Positions 26,928-36,546 are shown, counted from the stretch's first letter. The stretch: DNA of 64,000 bases from Bryobacterales bacterium (GCA_028819575.1 JAPPLB010000050.1:1-64000); one strand, 5' to 3'. Notes: generated from the letters alone by a model not told the origin. Translations and numbers: made by a program.

Positions 26928-27731
26928 ATGTTGCTGTGTAGGGTCCTGCTGCTGTCTCTGATTGCATCGGGCGCGTTCGCAGACGAGGTGGGATCGCAGG
27001 ACGCTCCTGCCGGCATGGTGCTGATACCGGCGGGAGAGTTCACGATGGGCCGGACGTTCGAGACCACTGATGACAAGCGAGGGATGCGGCCCCTCGTGCT
27101 ACGCGATGATCGTCCGGCGCACGTGCTCCGGTTGGGTGCGTATTTCATGGACGCGCATGAGGTGACACAGGCTGAGTATGCGGAGTTCGTGCAAGCGACA
27201 GGTCACCGGACTCCCTATCACTGGGTGAATGGGGTGACGCCGGAAGGCAAGCAAAACCACCCTGTTCACAATGTCGATTGGCAAGACGCCGGTTCCTACT
27301 GCGCCTGGCGGGGCAAGCGGCTTCCGACAGAAGCAGAGTGGGAGCGTGCGGCGCGCGGCGGCGAAGAAGGCAAGCGCTATCCATGGGGTGACGACAAGCC
27401 GGACCGCCAACGGGCGCTTTTCAATACACCGTCAGGTCCTGGGCCGGTCGGTTCTTACCCCTCCAATCCATTCGGTCTGTATGACATGGCGGGGAGTGTT
27501 TCCGAGTGGTGTTCGGACTGGTTCGAGAGGACCTATTACGAGCGGAGCCCGAAGGACAATCCCCAGGGGCCCACAGAAGGAATGTACAAGATCATCCGGG
27601 GCGGCTCCTGGGCGGATGGGCCTCAGCGTATCAGTGTTTTCTTTCGGAACTGGGTGCGGACAAATCAACGAACGCCGAACCTGGGGTTCCGGTGCGTGCA
27701 GGATGCGCCGCAGACGAGCGCGGCGCAGTGA
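26928..27731 (+). CDS. Secreted formylglycine-generating-enzyme-like (SUMF1) protein
   Basis: From ATG 26928 (267 aa) there is a signal peptide (MLLCRVLLLSLIASGAFA) and then a full FGE-sulfatase domain: GMVLIPAGEFTMGR, EVTQAEYAEFV, HPVHNVDWQDAGSYCAWRGKRLPTEAEWERAARGG, GLYDMAGSVSEW and IIRGGSWAD. The copper-binding Cys pair of true FGE is not evident, so it may be a non-catalytic SUMF1-fold protein rather than a sulfatase activator. The DUF1501 gene upstream is only 14 bp away. A decayed copy of its 3' end lies at 28430-28606. Confidence 0.82.
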   Translation: MLLCRVLLLSLIASGAFADEVGSQDAPAGMVLIPAGEFTMGRTFETTDDKRGMRPLVLRDDRPAHVLRLGAYFMDAHEVTQAEYAEFVQATGHRTPYHWVNGVTPEGKQNHPVHNVDWQDAGSYCAWRGKRLPTEAEWERAARGGEEGKRYPWGDDKPDRQRALFNTPSGPGPVGSYPSNPFGLYDMAGSVSEWCSDWFERTYYERSPKDNPQGPTEGMYKIIRGGSWADGPQRISVFFRNWVRTNQRTPNLGFRCVQDAPQTSAAQ

Positions 27732-27760
27732 GGAAGATGAAACGGCGGCGGTTCCTCGGC

Positions 27761-28087
27761 CTACAAACTCTTCTCCAGTGCCTGCATGATCCAACGGTTC
27801 AGGCTCAGGCCGCTCTCGGCGGCCGAGCGCGCAACGCGTTGATGCAAGTCCGGCCCTAGCCGAACGTTCAGCTTCCCGGAAAAAGGTTTCCGGGGCTCGA
27901 TGCCGTCTTCCTTGCAGGACTCGAGGTACTCGTCGATGGACCTCTGGAACTCGCGCCGAATCCCCTCGACGTCAGTTGCTTCAAAGGTGGCGATCGGATA
28001 GGAGCCGCTATTGACGACACGCCCGTGAAGACGGTCCACCGACTCGTCGAACTCGACTGCGGCGATGTACCCTTTGTATTCCATCAT
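27761..28087 (-). CDS. hicB: HicB-family antitoxin
   Basis: From the ATG at 28087 (or the adjacent 28084) the protein has 108 aa. It has the HicB beta fold (YKGYIAAVEFDESVDRLHGRVVN, then FEATDVEGIRREFQRSIDEYLESC) and a C-terminal ribbon-helix-helix-like DNA-binding tail (GKLNVRLGPDLHQRVARSAAESGLSLNRWI). It neutralises HicA and represses the operon. The hicA stop overlaps its start by 4 bp. The long ORF to 28363 is an artefact of overlapping frames. Confidence 0.9.
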   Translation of the reverse strand: MMEYKGYIAAVEFDESVDRLHGRVVNSGSYPIATFEATDVEGIRREFQRSIDEYLESCKEDGIEPRKPFSGKLNVRLGPDLHQRVARSAAESGLSLNRWIMQALEKSL

Positions 28088-28338
28088 GGCTTGACTCCCA
28101 CGGCTTCGAGAAATACGGCAATGTCGCGGACCGTCGCTCTCCCGGTCTCCGGTCCTGGGTGGGTCCGGTGAACCACCATCCGCTCTCTTCCCTTCTTCAG
28201 TAGCACCCGCGATCCCGAACGCTGTGAGACCTCCACGTCTGCCGCCTTCAACAAGGCGGCGATGTCCACCCACCGGATGCCAGTCGGCGTCGGCCGCTTG
28301 AACATGCTTTCCAAGGTACGCCGATGCTTCGTACGCAC
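28084..28338 (-). CDS. hicA: HicA-family mRNA interferase toxin
   Basis: The 84-aa protein has the HicA double-stranded RNA-binding-like fold: IAALLKAADVEVSQRSGSRVLLKKGRERMVVHRTHPGPETGR, with the catalytic His in VVHRTHPG and a C-terminal DIAVFLEAVGV helix. It precedes hicB on the minus strand. A shorter start at MFKRPTP (28305) is possible. The module lies between the intact FGE-like gene and a degraded duplicate of its end, which suggests acquisition by insertion or recombination. Confidence 0.88.
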   Translation of the reverse strand: MRTKHRRTLESMFKRPTPTGIRWVDIAALLKAADVEVSQRSGSRVLLKKGRERMVVHRTHPGPETGRATVRDIAVFLEAVGVKP

Positions 28339-28429
28339 GACATTCCATACAGTACCAAATCAAGTACCATTCTACAGTCGGTCTTTCCCGGCTCCCGTTT
28401 CCCGTTTCATGAAGTCGAGATAAGCTGTG

Positions 28430-28606
28430 TCTTTAAGAACCCCGGGAAGGGATGTGCAAGATCATCCGGGGCGGCTCCTTGCGGTGAGCCTCGGCGGATC
28501 AGTGTTTTCTTTCGGAACTGGGTGCGGACAAATTAACGGACGCCGAATCTGGGGGCTGGTGCGTGCGGGATGCGCCGGAGACGAGCGCGTCGCAGTGAGG
28601 CCAATG
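28430..28606 (+). pseudogene. Decayed duplicate of the 3' end of the FGE-like gene
   Basis: About 155 bp here match 27581-27738 closely: both carry AAGATCATCCGGGGCGGCTCC, then TCAGTGTTTTCTTTCGGAACTGGGTGCGGACAAAT, and end near GCAGTGAGG. The copy contains a frame-ending TGA right after the GGCTCC segment and a further TAA, so it cannot encode the domain. The bases 28339-28429 and 28607-28720 around it show no gene. Confidence 0.85.
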
Positions 28607-28720
28607 ATCATCCGGAGTTCCTGAAGCAATGGAGTGAACGGCTGCACGCGGGCCGCTGAGCTGCCTGTCAGGAAGGCGCATGAGTTGCGGCGAAGCATTG
28701 AATCGGGGTAAGGACAGATC

Positions 28721-30859
28721 ATGACGAAATCCGTGTGGTTGGCGCTCATCTTGATGGTTTGGTCCCCACTGGTCTCCGCCGAAGACCTCACTGTCCTGAC
28801 AACCGACAGCAAGGGTCTTGAGCCGGGCCAACAGCTCGAAGAGCATCTCAAACAGCAGTTCTACCGGCGGCTCGATGATCGCCGAGCAGCGTTCGAGCAG
28901 ATCAAGAGCCAAGCGGCCGCCCACGCCTGGCAGCGCGAACGGCGCGAGTTCATGGTTCGCCAATTAGGGGGCTTCCCGAAGCGCACGCCGCTCAACGCGA
29001 AGACCCTTGGACATCTCAGCGGTGAAGGCTTTCGTGTCGAAAAGGTGATGTTCGAAAGCCGCCCTCGTCACCACGTCACCGCTCTGCTCTACTTGCCGGA
29101 CGCCGCCACTCAGAGAGTCCCCGGCGTGCTCATCCCGTGCGGCCACAGCCACAACGGCAAGGCTTCCGGATGGTACCAGCGTGCCGGAATCCTCATGGCT
29201 CGCAACGGCATGGCGGCGCTTTGCTATGACCCGATCGGTCAAGGGGAGCGCTACCAATCGCTGGCGGCAAAAGACCATACCCATTTTCCAAGTGCTCCTC
29301 GATACCCCGTGCCGCACCCGAAGGTACGCTTCCTGCCGACGGTCGAGCACACCATGATGGGAATCGGCAGCATTCTGGTCGGTTCGAACGTTGCGCAGTA
29401 CCGCATCTGGGATGGCATGAGGGCGATCGATTACCTGCAAAGCCGCGATGAAATCGATGCAGCCCGAATCGGTTGTACGGGAAACTCCGGGGGCGGAACT
29501 CTGACCTCATATCTGATGGCCCTCGACGATCGGATCGGCGCGGCTGCTCCCGGCTGTTTCTTGACGACGTTTCGCCGGCTCATCGACACGAGGGGAGCAC
29601 AAGACGGTGAGCAGAACATCTTCGGCCAGATCGCTTTCGGTCTGGACGAGCCTGACTACGTCATGATGCGCGCCCCGGTGCCGACGTTGATTCTCGCCGC
29701 GACGAGGGACGTGACCTTCGACATCGCTGGAACTTGGGATCTTTTTCGCCAGGCGAAGCGCTTCTACACGCGTCTCGACTACCCCGAGCGGGTCGATCTG
29801 GTCGAGGCAGACGCTCCCCACGGATACTACATTCAGCACCGCACGGCCGCCGCCCGCTGGATGCGCCGCTGGCTTCTTGGCGAGGACGATGTCATCCCCG
29901 AGGTGGACCGCCTTCCCGACCCGCTGACGGATCAGGTACTGCGGGATCGGTTTCGAGAGGGAATGTGGCCCGACGACAAGCTGCTGGTTTCACCACAGGG
30001 TCAGGTGATGCTCATGCAGGGGGAGAAGTCGGTGTTCGACCTGAACACCGACACCGCTTCGCGGCTTGCCACGGAAAGACAGCGGCGCTGGAGCAGGGCA
30101 TCTGCCGATGAATGGCGCGAAGCGGTGAGAAGCGTTATTGGAACCCGCAAGTCGTCGGAACTCCCTGCCCCGCAAGTCGAGAGTAGAGGCGCCGTCCAGC
30201 GCGACGGTTACCGGATCGAGAAACTCGTTCTGCTCGGCTCCGATGGGGCGATCTCCTTGCCGGGTCTGCTGTTTGTTCCGGAACGCCGCGGTGGGGAACC
30301 GGTTCTCTACCTGCACGGGGAGAGCATGAAAACCGACGCTGCGGCAAAAGGGCCGATCGAACGGCTTGTCCGGGAGGGACACGTCGTCTTGGCAGCCGAG
30401 TTGAGCGGGATCGGAGAAACAGAGACCGGTCACCAGAAGCGTGATTATGGCCGGGGCCGCTTCGGACCGGATTCGCAAGAGATCTATCTCGCCTACCTGC
30501 TCGGCAAATCGTTCGTCGCAATGCGCACGGAGGACGCGCTTCGCTGGTCGAGTTATCTGGCCAGCCGGGTAACGGAGGACGAGGGCAGCATTCAACTGGT
30601 GGCGGTTGGCGAGGCTGCCATTCCCACTCTGCACGCAGCGGCTCTGGAACCGTCCCGGTTCAAATCGGCATCACTGCGAGGAATGATCCGCTCCTGGACG
30701 GAGTTGGTTGGCGCCAGGGAAAACCGGAACCAGCTTGTCAACGTGGTCCACGGCGCGTTGAAAACGTACGATCTACCCGACCTGATCCGGATTGCCGGGT
30801 CCGGCAAGGTCGAAGTCTACCAATCCGTCGCCCCCTCGGGACAGCCGCTGGCGCGTTGA
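28721..30859 (+). CDS. Secreted alpha/beta hydrolase, acetyl-xylan-esterase-like, with second hydrolase-like half
   Basis: The 712-aa protein has a signal peptide (MTKSVWLALILMVWSPLVSAE). The first half (about 90-400) is an alpha/beta hydrolase: VPGVLIPCGHSHNGKASGWYQRAG, MAALCYDPIGQGE, nucleophile elbow GCTGNSGGGTL, and acid/His region VEADAPHGYYIQHR. The second half (about 480-712) repeats a hydrolase-like pattern (PGLLFVPERRGGEPVLYLHGE, VVLAAELSGIGETE) but lacks a clear nucleophile elbow. It resembles the acetyl xylan esterase/dienelactone hydrolase groups and would act on polysaccharide esters or similar. The substrate is inferred. Confidence 0.8.
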   Translation: MTKSVWLALILMVWSPLVSAEDLTVLTTDSKGLEPGQQLEEHLKQQFYRRLDDRRAAFEQIKSQAAAHAWQRERREFMVRQLGGFPKRTPLNAKTLGHLSGEGFRVEKVMFESRPRHHVTALLYLPDAATQRVPGVLIPCGHSHNGKASGWYQRAGILMARNGMAALCYDPIGQGERYQSLAAKDHTHFPSAPRYPVPHPKVRFLPTVEHTMMGIGSILVGSNVAQYRIWDGMRAIDYLQSRDEIDAARIGCTGNSGGGTLTSYLMALDDRIGAAAPGCFLTTFRRLIDTRGAQDGEQNIFGQIAFGLDEPDYVMMRAPVPTLILAATRDVTFDIAGTWDLFRQAKRFYTRLDYPERVDLVEADAPHGYYIQHRTAAARWMRRWLLGEDDVIPEVDRLPDPLTDQVLRDRFREGMWPDDKLLVSPQGQVMLMQGEKSVFDLNTDTASRLATERQRRWSRASADEWREAVRSVIGTRKSSELPAPQVESRGAVQRDGYRIEKLVLLGSDGAISLPGLLFVPERRGGEPVLYLHGESMKTDAAAKGPIERLVREGHVVLAAELSGIGETETGHQKRDYGRGRFGPDSQEIYLAYLLGKSFVAMRTEDALRWSSYLASRVTEDEGSIQLVAVGEAAIPTLHAAALEPSRFKSASLRGMIRSWTELVGARENRNQLVNVVHGALKTYDLPDLIRIAGSGKVEVYQSVAPSGQPLAR

Positions 30860-30954
30860 AAGGCATCCGGAGCCACTGTACATTGATACCGTTGTCAAGT
30901 TCGGGATCGTTCCGATGAAGATCGGAGGCAACCACTCTAAGCGATTGTGAAGAT

Positions 30955-31031
30955 TGGTCGGGCCGCCGAGATTTGAACTCGGGACCTCTTCCACCCCAAG
31001 GAAGCGCGCTACCAGGCTGCGCCACGGCCCG
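30955..31031 (-). tRNA. tRNA-Pro(GGG)
   Basis: On the minus strand the acceptor arms CGGGCCG/CGGCCCG, D arm GCGC...GCGC, anticodon arm CTTCC-TTGGGGT-GGAAG with anticodon GGG, and T arm CCGAG-TTCAAAT-CTCGG fold as a standard cloverleaf. The 3' CCA appears to be encoded. The remaining bases between the esterase and exporter genes hold nothing else I can support. Confidence 0.95.
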
Positions 31032-31163
31032 AATGCAGAAGGTATCCACATTTTATCGTTTGTGACCGATGTGTCGTGAGAGTCGACCTGCGATCGTCTC
31101 AAGAGCAACTTTGCCGGGTCAGGCAGTGGCGCTTTACGATCACCGTTGGAATACTTGGCTCGG

Positions 31164-33101
31164 TTATTCCCGCAACAGCCGCAGAGCTTCCAGCAGGCCG
31201 CTGCGGTCAGGGTCCTCGTCCGGTTCGTGGCCGTCGTCCGAGTCGCCTTCGCCCGGCGCCAGGAAGAGGTTCTGCTCGAGCCCATGCTGCCGCATGTACA
31301 ACTCGTGGTAAAGTCCCCCCTGCGCGAGCAGCTCGTCGTGCCGGCCGCGTTCGACGATGCGCCCTTCGTCGATCACGAGAATCTGATCCGCCCGGCGAAT
31401 CGTCGAGAGCCTGTGAGCAATCACGAAGGTCGTTCGGCCGCGCATCAGATACGACAGCCCCTCTTGAATCATCGCTTCGGATTCGGAATCGAGGCTCGAC
31501 GTGGCTTCGTCAAGAATGAGGATTCGCGGGTCGGCCAGGATCGCCCGTGCGATCGACACCCGCTGCCGCTGCCCCCCGGAAAGCTTGACACCGCGTTCGC
31601 CGACAATCGTTTCGTACCTGTCCTCGAACACTTCCGCGAATTCATCGACACGGGCGATGCGGCCGGCGGCGATGATCTCCTCCTCGCTTGCCTCCGGCCG
31701 GGAGAAAGCGATGTTTTCGCGGATCGTGCCGTCAAACAGGAATGTGTCCTGCAAGACGACGCCAAGCTGAGATCGATAGGACGCCAGGCGCGTGGTTGAG
31801 AGGTCCGAGCCGTCGACGGTGATGGCCCCCGACAACGGTTTATAGAACGCGGCCACCAGGCCGATGAGCGTTGACTTGCCGGAACCCGAGGGGCCGACCA
31901 ATGCCGTGACCGTGCCGGGCTTGGCCTCGAACGATACCTCGTGGAGAACGGATTTGCCCTCTTCGTACGCGAACGAGACGTTCTCGAAGCGAACTTTTCC
32001 GCGTATCTTCCCGATGTCCACGGTCCGAGCCGGATCTTTGTCTTCGGGACGCTCGTCGAGGACCTCGCGGGTACGCTCGAGTCCGGCGAGCGCTTCGGTC
32101 ACTTGCGTTCCGATGTTGACCATCTGGTACAACGGCGAAACCAGGAACGCCACGAAGGCCGTAAAGGTGACGAAGCTGCCAAGAGTCATCGCCCCGGCGA
32201 AGATTTGCTGGGTGCCCACGTACATCACGACCGCGCCCACCAAGCCCAACAGCAACACTGCCGAGAGACTGACGAGCGCAGTGCTCGTCATGGTCTTGAG
32301 AATGTTCTCGAGCAGCCGCTGAACACCGCGTGAGAACACCGCGGCCTCCCGTTCCTCGGCGTGGTAGCCCTTCACCACTCTCACGCCGCTCAATGATTCC
32401 GAGAGGCGCCCGGTCACTTCAGCGCGAATTCTTCCCCGCTCCCGAAAGATCGGCCGGATATGCTTGAATGCATACCAGAAAACGGTCACGAAACAGATCA
32501 CGATCGTCAACGCCATGCCGGCCAACAGCGGGCTGATCCAGAAAAGCACTCCCAGCGCGATCACGGCCGTCAGCAGCCCACCCGCCAGCTCGACAAGCCC
32601 GGTGCCTACCAGGTTTCGAACACCCTCGACATCGCTCATGATGCGGGAGATCAGAGACCCCGTCTTGGTCATGTCGTAGTAAGCGACCGGGAGCCGCCCG
32701 ACGTGCTCCTGGACCTGGCGCCGGAGGTCGGCGATCATTCGCTGGGCTTCTTTCGAAAGCAGTTGAGTCAGTGAGAACGCTGTAGCGCCCTGTACCGCTG
32801 TCGCGGCCAGGACAGCCAGGACGAGCGGAATCAGCAGCTCTTCTCTTCCCTGCCCGATGACATCGTCGATCAGAAACTTCGTCGATGCCGGGAGCACCAT
32901 GCTTGCCGCGCGGCTGATAGCGATCAATACGAGGCCCACGGCCATGGCTCTGCGGCGCGGTTTTACCAGCGCCCAAACCTCGGTGGCAAGCGACTTGGCG
33001 CGCTCCTTGGTGAGAGGTTTCCTGGCGACTTCGCTGTCGGGCCGGGCCCTTCCGCCGCTGGCGCGTTCATAGCGCCCTAAAGATGCGCCCTGTGATCTCA
33101 T
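31164..33101 (-). CDS. ABC exporter, fused permease and ATPase, MsbA-like
   Basis: From ATG 33101 the protein has 645 aa. The N-terminal six-helix exporter domain (about residues 55-355) is followed by an ATPase with Walker A GPSGSGKST, the LSGGQRQRVSIARA signature, Walker B ILILDEATSSLD and the switch IAHRLSTIRRAD. This half-size arrangement (dimeric) and length fit MsbA lipid A flippase or a related multidrug/lipid exporter. With kdsB and heptose genes nearby on the map a lipid A role is reasonable but not proven. The track ORF extends to 33155 with a less likely start. Confidence 0.87.
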   Translation of the reverse strand: MRSQGASLGRYERASGGRARPDSEVARKPLTKERAKSLATEVWALVKPRRRAMAVGLVLIAISRAASMVLPASTKFLIDDVIGQGREELLIPLVLAVLAATAVQGATAFSLTQLLSKEAQRMIADLRRQVQEHVGRLPVAYYDMTKTGSLISRIMSDVEGVRNLVGTGLVELAGGLLTAVIALGVLFWISPLLAGMALTIVICFVTVFWYAFKHIRPIFRERGRIRAEVTGRLSESLSGVRVVKGYHAEEREAAVFSRGVQRLLENILKTMTSTALVSLSAVLLLGLVGAVVMYVGTQQIFAGAMTLGSFVTFTAFVAFLVSPLYQMVNIGTQVTEALAGLERTREVLDERPEDKDPARTVDIGKIRGKVRFENVSFAYEEGKSVLHEVSFEAKPGTVTALVGPSGSGKSTLIGLVAAFYKPLSGAITVDGSDLSTTRLASYRSQLGVVLQDTFLFDGTIRENIAFSRPEASEEEIIAAGRIARVDEFAEVFEDRYETIVGERGVKLSGGQRQRVSIARAILADPRILILDEATSSLDSESEAMIQEGLSYLMRGRTTFVIAHRLSTIRRADQILVIDEGRIVERGRHDELLAQGGLYHELYMRQHGLEQNLFLAPGEGDSDDGHEPDEDPDRSGLLEALRLLRE

Positions 33102-33369
33102 TGCATTAGCACAGGCACTCCATTCTCGCAGGCGGACGCTCGACAGTGATTCCACACATCAGTCCCGAGTCAAGTCATCCGCCTCCAGGCAGTCTCCGCG
33201 CAATGCGCGTACGGCGCGAGGCTCAATGCTTGCAACAGTAGACACCGTCGTTTTTTGACATCGCCGGATGGGACCGCTACACTGCCGTAGCTTTCGAGGC
33301 CGCCGCTCAAGATGGCAGACGCCTCGTCCTTTTCGCTCTTCCGACTCTCGAACACAGGGGCTTTACCGA

Positions 33370-34635
33370 ATGAATCCCGGCCGACTGTTCTTCGCCAGTT
33401 GCCTTGCGCTGGTTACGACCTCGATGGTCTTCTCGATTCGCGCGGACATTCTCGACGCGCTGGCCGCCGACTTTCAGCTCACCAAGGAGCAGGTCGGCTG
33501 GGCCATCAGCCCTGCGTTCTGGGGCTTCACCATTTCGATCCTGATCGGCGGTTCGCTCGTCGATTTCTTCGGCATGCGCAACCTCTTGCTGTTTTCGAGC
33601 GGAGGTTACATCGTTGCCGTCACCGCGGTCCTGTTCGCGCCGCTACCGGCAGGCCCGGCCGATCCCTACTATTCGGAGCCCGGCTTCGTGACGCTGTTCG
33701 GAGCGATGCTGCTGATCGGACTCTCGCAGGGTCTCGTGGAAGGCGTCATCAATCCCTTGTGCGCGACACTCTATCCCCAGGAGAAAACCCATCGCATGAA
33801 CGTGCTGCACGCCTGGTGGCCGGGAGGATTGATCGTCGGCGGACTGTTGGCTTTCGGAATCACCAAGCTGATGGCGCTCGACTCGGGAAGCGTCTCCGCG
33901 GCGACCGCGACCCTGGGTTGGAAAATCAAGCTGGGCACGATTCTGCTGCCTGGAGCTCTCTACGGTGTTCTGTCGCTCGGCCAGAAGTTCCCGCCCACAG
34001 AAAGGGTGGCCGCCGGCGTATCGGCCGGCGAAATGTTCCGGGAGTTGTTGCGGCCGCTGTTCATCCTTCTTTGGCTGTGCATGTGGATGACCGCCATCAC
34101 CGAACTCGGCACGGACCAGTGGGTGGGCTCCCTCATTACCAACCTCACCGGCATGCAGGGCATTCTGATTCTCGTCTACACGGCCGGCATCATGTTCGTC
34201 CTGCGGTTCTTCGGAGGACCGCTGGCGCATTTCTTTTCGCCGATGGGCTTGCTCACCGGCTCCGCGGTCCTCTCCGCGATCGGGCTATACGGACTCGGTG
34301 CGGCCTCCACACCGTTCTCGGCTTTCGCGGCGGCGACCGTCTTCGGGGTTGGCAAGACCTACTTCTGGCCGACAATGCTCGGCGTCACATCGGAGTTGTT
34401 CCCGAAGGGCGGCGCGGCGACCCTGGCCATCATGGGCGGCACCGGCAATCTGGCCGTGGCCTTCATCCTGCCGGTCATGGGCGGTTGGTATCAGGATTAC
34501 GGAGCGGCCGCCGCCTTCCAGTACGTGGGTGTGTTGCCGATTATCCTCACCGTGATCTTCGGCGCCCTGTTTTTCTACTTCAAATCCCAGGGGGGCTATC
34601 AGGTCGTCCGGCTCGAATCGAAAGAGACCTCTTAA
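33370..34635 (+). CDS. Major facilitator superfamily transporter
   Basis: From ATG 33370 the protein has 421 aa and about twelve transmembrane helices. Typical MFS segments are GWAISPAFWGFTISILIGGSLVDFFGMRNLL (helices 2-3 loop) and FFGGPLAHFFSPMGLL. Substrate class is unclear; sugar or sugar-acid uptake would fit the many catabolic enzymes. The upstream 268 bp contains no other gene. It ends 33 bp before the convergent gmhA-like gene. Confidence 0.85.
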   Translation: MNPGRLFFASCLALVTTSMVFSIRADILDALAADFQLTKEQVGWAISPAFWGFTISILIGGSLVDFFGMRNLLLFSSGGYIVAVTAVLFAPLPAGPADPYYSEPGFVTLFGAMLLIGLSQGLVEGVINPLCATLYPQEKTHRMNVLHAWWPGGLIVGGLLAFGITKLMALDSGSVSAATATLGWKIKLGTILLPGALYGVLSLGQKFPPTERVAAGVSAGEMFRELLRPLFILLWLCMWMTAITELGTDQWVGSLITNLTGMQGILILVYTAGIMFVLRFFGGPLAHFFSPMGLLTGSAVLSAIGLYGLGAASTPFSAFAAATVFGVGKTYFWPTMLGVTSELFPKGGAATLAIMGGTGNLAVAFILPVMGGWYQDYGAAAAFQYVGVLPIILTVIFGALFFYFKSQGGYQVVRLESKETS

Positions 34636-34668
34636 TGAACCAGGACCCGATGCGCGACCGGACGCCAT

Positions 34669-35238
34669 TCAGGCTTCAGCCGGCGCTTCCCTGTCCATGA
34701 AGTAGTAGCAGATCATGTGCATGATCACCATGTGGGCGTCTTCGACGCGGCCCATATGATGATCGTCGACGTGCAGGCTGAGGTCGACGAGTGGACGCAG
34801 TTTGCCGCCGGTCATTCCGCTGAGGCCGATGGTGTAGCAGCCGGCGGATCGGGCGTACTCGATCGCGCGGATGACGTTGGCTGAGTTGCCGCTGCCGCTG
34901 ATCGCCACCGCCACGTCACGGGGCCGCGCGAAGTTCTTGAGCTGCTCCACGAAAACGGCGTCGTAACCGACGTCGTTGGCGTAGGCGGTCATGGTGGGAA
35001 TCTGCTCGCTGAGCGCCATGATCCGGAAGCGCTGATTCCGGCCGTAGCTCGCTCCTTTGACGATGTCGCAAGCGAAGTGATTGGCGGTAGCGGCGCTGCC
35101 CCCGTTGCCGAAGACGAAAATCTGGCGGTCTTCTTCGCGCGCCCGGGCGAAAACGCGGATGGCTTGATCGACTTTGGCGGCATCGATCGTTTGCAAGGCC
35201 CCAAGCAGTTTCGTTCGATAGCCGCTGGGGAAGCTCAT
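34669..35238 (-). CDS. gmhA: Phosphoheptose isomerase-like SIS domain protein
   Basis: The 189-aa protein has the GmhA/SIS layout: FVFGNGGSAATANHFACDIVKG (phosphosugar-binding loop), TAYANDVGYDAVFVEQL, VAISGSGNSANVIRAIEYARS and EDAHMVIMHMICYYFMD. It would isomerise sedoheptulose 7-phosphate to D-glycero-D-manno-heptose 7-phosphate for LPS core or heptose glycans. The hldA-like kinase gene lies upstream on the same strand, separated by repeat copy A. Confidence 0.88.
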   Translation of the reverse strand: MSFPSGYRTKLLGALQTIDAAKVDQAIRVFARAREEDRQIFVFGNGGSAATANHFACDIVKGASYGRNQRFRIMALSEQIPTMTAYANDVGYDAVFVEQLKNFARPRDVAVAISGSGNSANVIRAIEYARSAGCYTIGLSGMTGGKLRPLVDLSLHVDDHHMGRVEDAHMVIMHMICYYFMDREAPAEA

Positions 35239-35246
35239 GACACGCT

Positions 35247-35451
35247 AGCCTGCATTTCTCACCACCCGACGGTCGAAGCACGCCATATGGCCGCCATGAC
35301 TTCGTTACGCTTGCTTGCCGTGCTCAACGTACTGTTCAAGTACGCCTGCGCGCGCCAAGCGGCTCGCGCCTTTTTCCTCCGCCCGGCTTGCGCCTCGTCC
35401 TGACAGCCCTCTCACGCACTTCGCCTCGCCACGTGGTGAGAAATGCAGGCT
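35247..35451 (-). repeat. MITE-like element, copy A
   Basis: This 205 bp copy has a perfect 19 bp terminal inverted repeat (AGCCTGCATTTCTCACCAC and its complement). Read on the minus strand its interior contains the CGCAAGCCGGGCGGAGGAAA, GTACTTGAACAGTAC (5 bp stem, 5 nt loop) and AGCGTAACGAAGTCATGG segments seen in other copies. It lies between gmhA-like and hldA-like genes, which are in the same direction. The rest of 35239-35547 shows no gene. Confidence 0.88.
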
Positions 35452-35547
35452 TGGGCCGCGCTGTGACAGGCCGAATAAAAAGTGATGCCGCCGTACACTT
35501 TCAGCGTAGCAGCCCGTGGAAAAAGTCAGGTGTCAGGCCCGGCGGCG

Positions 35548-36546
35548 TCACGCCGCTCCGTTGCCGGCCTCGACAGCCCGCGCGACGACTTCCTGGGGCG
35601 TTGCGGCTCCCGTCCCCGGCTTCTCGATCGTCAGGCTGGCGACGACGCTTGCAAACTCGGCGGCCGCATCCAGGTCACCCGATGCCTTGAGCGCCAGCAC
35701 GAGCCCGGCCGTAAAGCTGTCGCCGGCGCCGCAATCGTCAACGACCCGGGCGGGCCGAACCGCCGGGACGGTCCGGCGGCGTCCGTCGTCAAAAAGGAGA
35801 GTTCCTTGGGCCCCCCGCGTGACGATCAACGGCGCGCCGCCGATCGCCTCCCGCAACCGCGGAAAGTCGATTCGTCCGAAGAGTTTCCTGCATGCCGTAG
35901 TCGCTTCCTGATGGTTCGTCTTGGCCATGACGTTGCGGAAACGCTCGATGCGCGTGCGCGAGTCGGCGAGGACGATCTTGTCGGGGCAGCGTTCGGCGAT
36001 GCCGGCGATGATCTCGCGAAAAGCGCTGGATACGACGCCGCCGTGCTCGGTTTCGGATTGGTCGGAGACGACAATGACATCAAAATCCTGAAAAGCCGAA
36101 TGGAGGTTGACGATGAGCTGGTCTTCGACAACGCCCGGCAGCGGGCGATGGTTGATGAAGTCGATACGAGGCTTGTCTTCTCTGCCGCTGTTCGCGTTGA
36201 TCAGCTTGCTGTAGGTGAATGTCTGGATCTCGCTCGATGCAACCAGAAGACGGCTATCGATATTGCGCGCCGCGAGGACTTGTTGAAGCTCGAAGCCGAA
36301 GCCGTCCTGGCCGATCGCGCCCAGCACGGCGACACGGCCCGCACCGAGAGCGGTGAGATTGTTGGCGACCGTCCCCCCCGCGCCCGGCGTCACCTCGGTG
36401 CTCACGATTCCCACGCGCGGAATCCCGGTCTCGCGAGACGGGTCCGATTCGCCGGGATCGTACCGGCACCAGCGGTCGAGGCAAATGTCGCCCGCCACCA
36501 GCACGCGGATGTCCTTGAACTTTTCGACCAGCGACTCCGGTTTCAT
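35548..36546 (-). CDS. PfkB-family sugar kinase, heptose-7-phosphate kinase (HldA/RfaE-N-like)
   Basis: The 332-aa protein has the PfkB fold with VLVAGDICLDRWCRYDPG, PGAGGTVANNLTALG, and the catalytic DDCGAGDSFTAGLVLAL segment near residue 285. The N-terminal pattern and adjacency to gmhA-like point to D-glycero-beta-D-manno-heptose 7-phosphate kinase. It lacks the nucleotidyltransferase domain of bifunctional HldE. It overlaps the preceding unknown gene by 4 bp, which implies coexpression. Confidence 0.8.
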   Translation of the reverse strand: MKPESLVEKFKDIRVLVAGDICLDRWCRYDPGESDPSRETGIPRVGIVSTEVTPGAGGTVANNLTALGAGRVAVLGAIGQDGFGFELQQVLAARNIDSRLLVASSEIQTFTYSKLINANSGREDKPRIDFINHRPLPGVVEDQLIVNLHSAFQDFDVIVVSDQSETEHGGVVSSAFREIIAGIAERCPDKIVLADSRTRIERFRNVMAKTNHQEATTACRKLFGRIDFPRLREAIGGAPLIVTRGAQGTLLFDDGRRRTVPAVRPARVVDDCGAGDSFTAGLVLALKASGDLDAAAEFASVVASLTIEKPGTGAATPQEVVARAVEAGNGAA

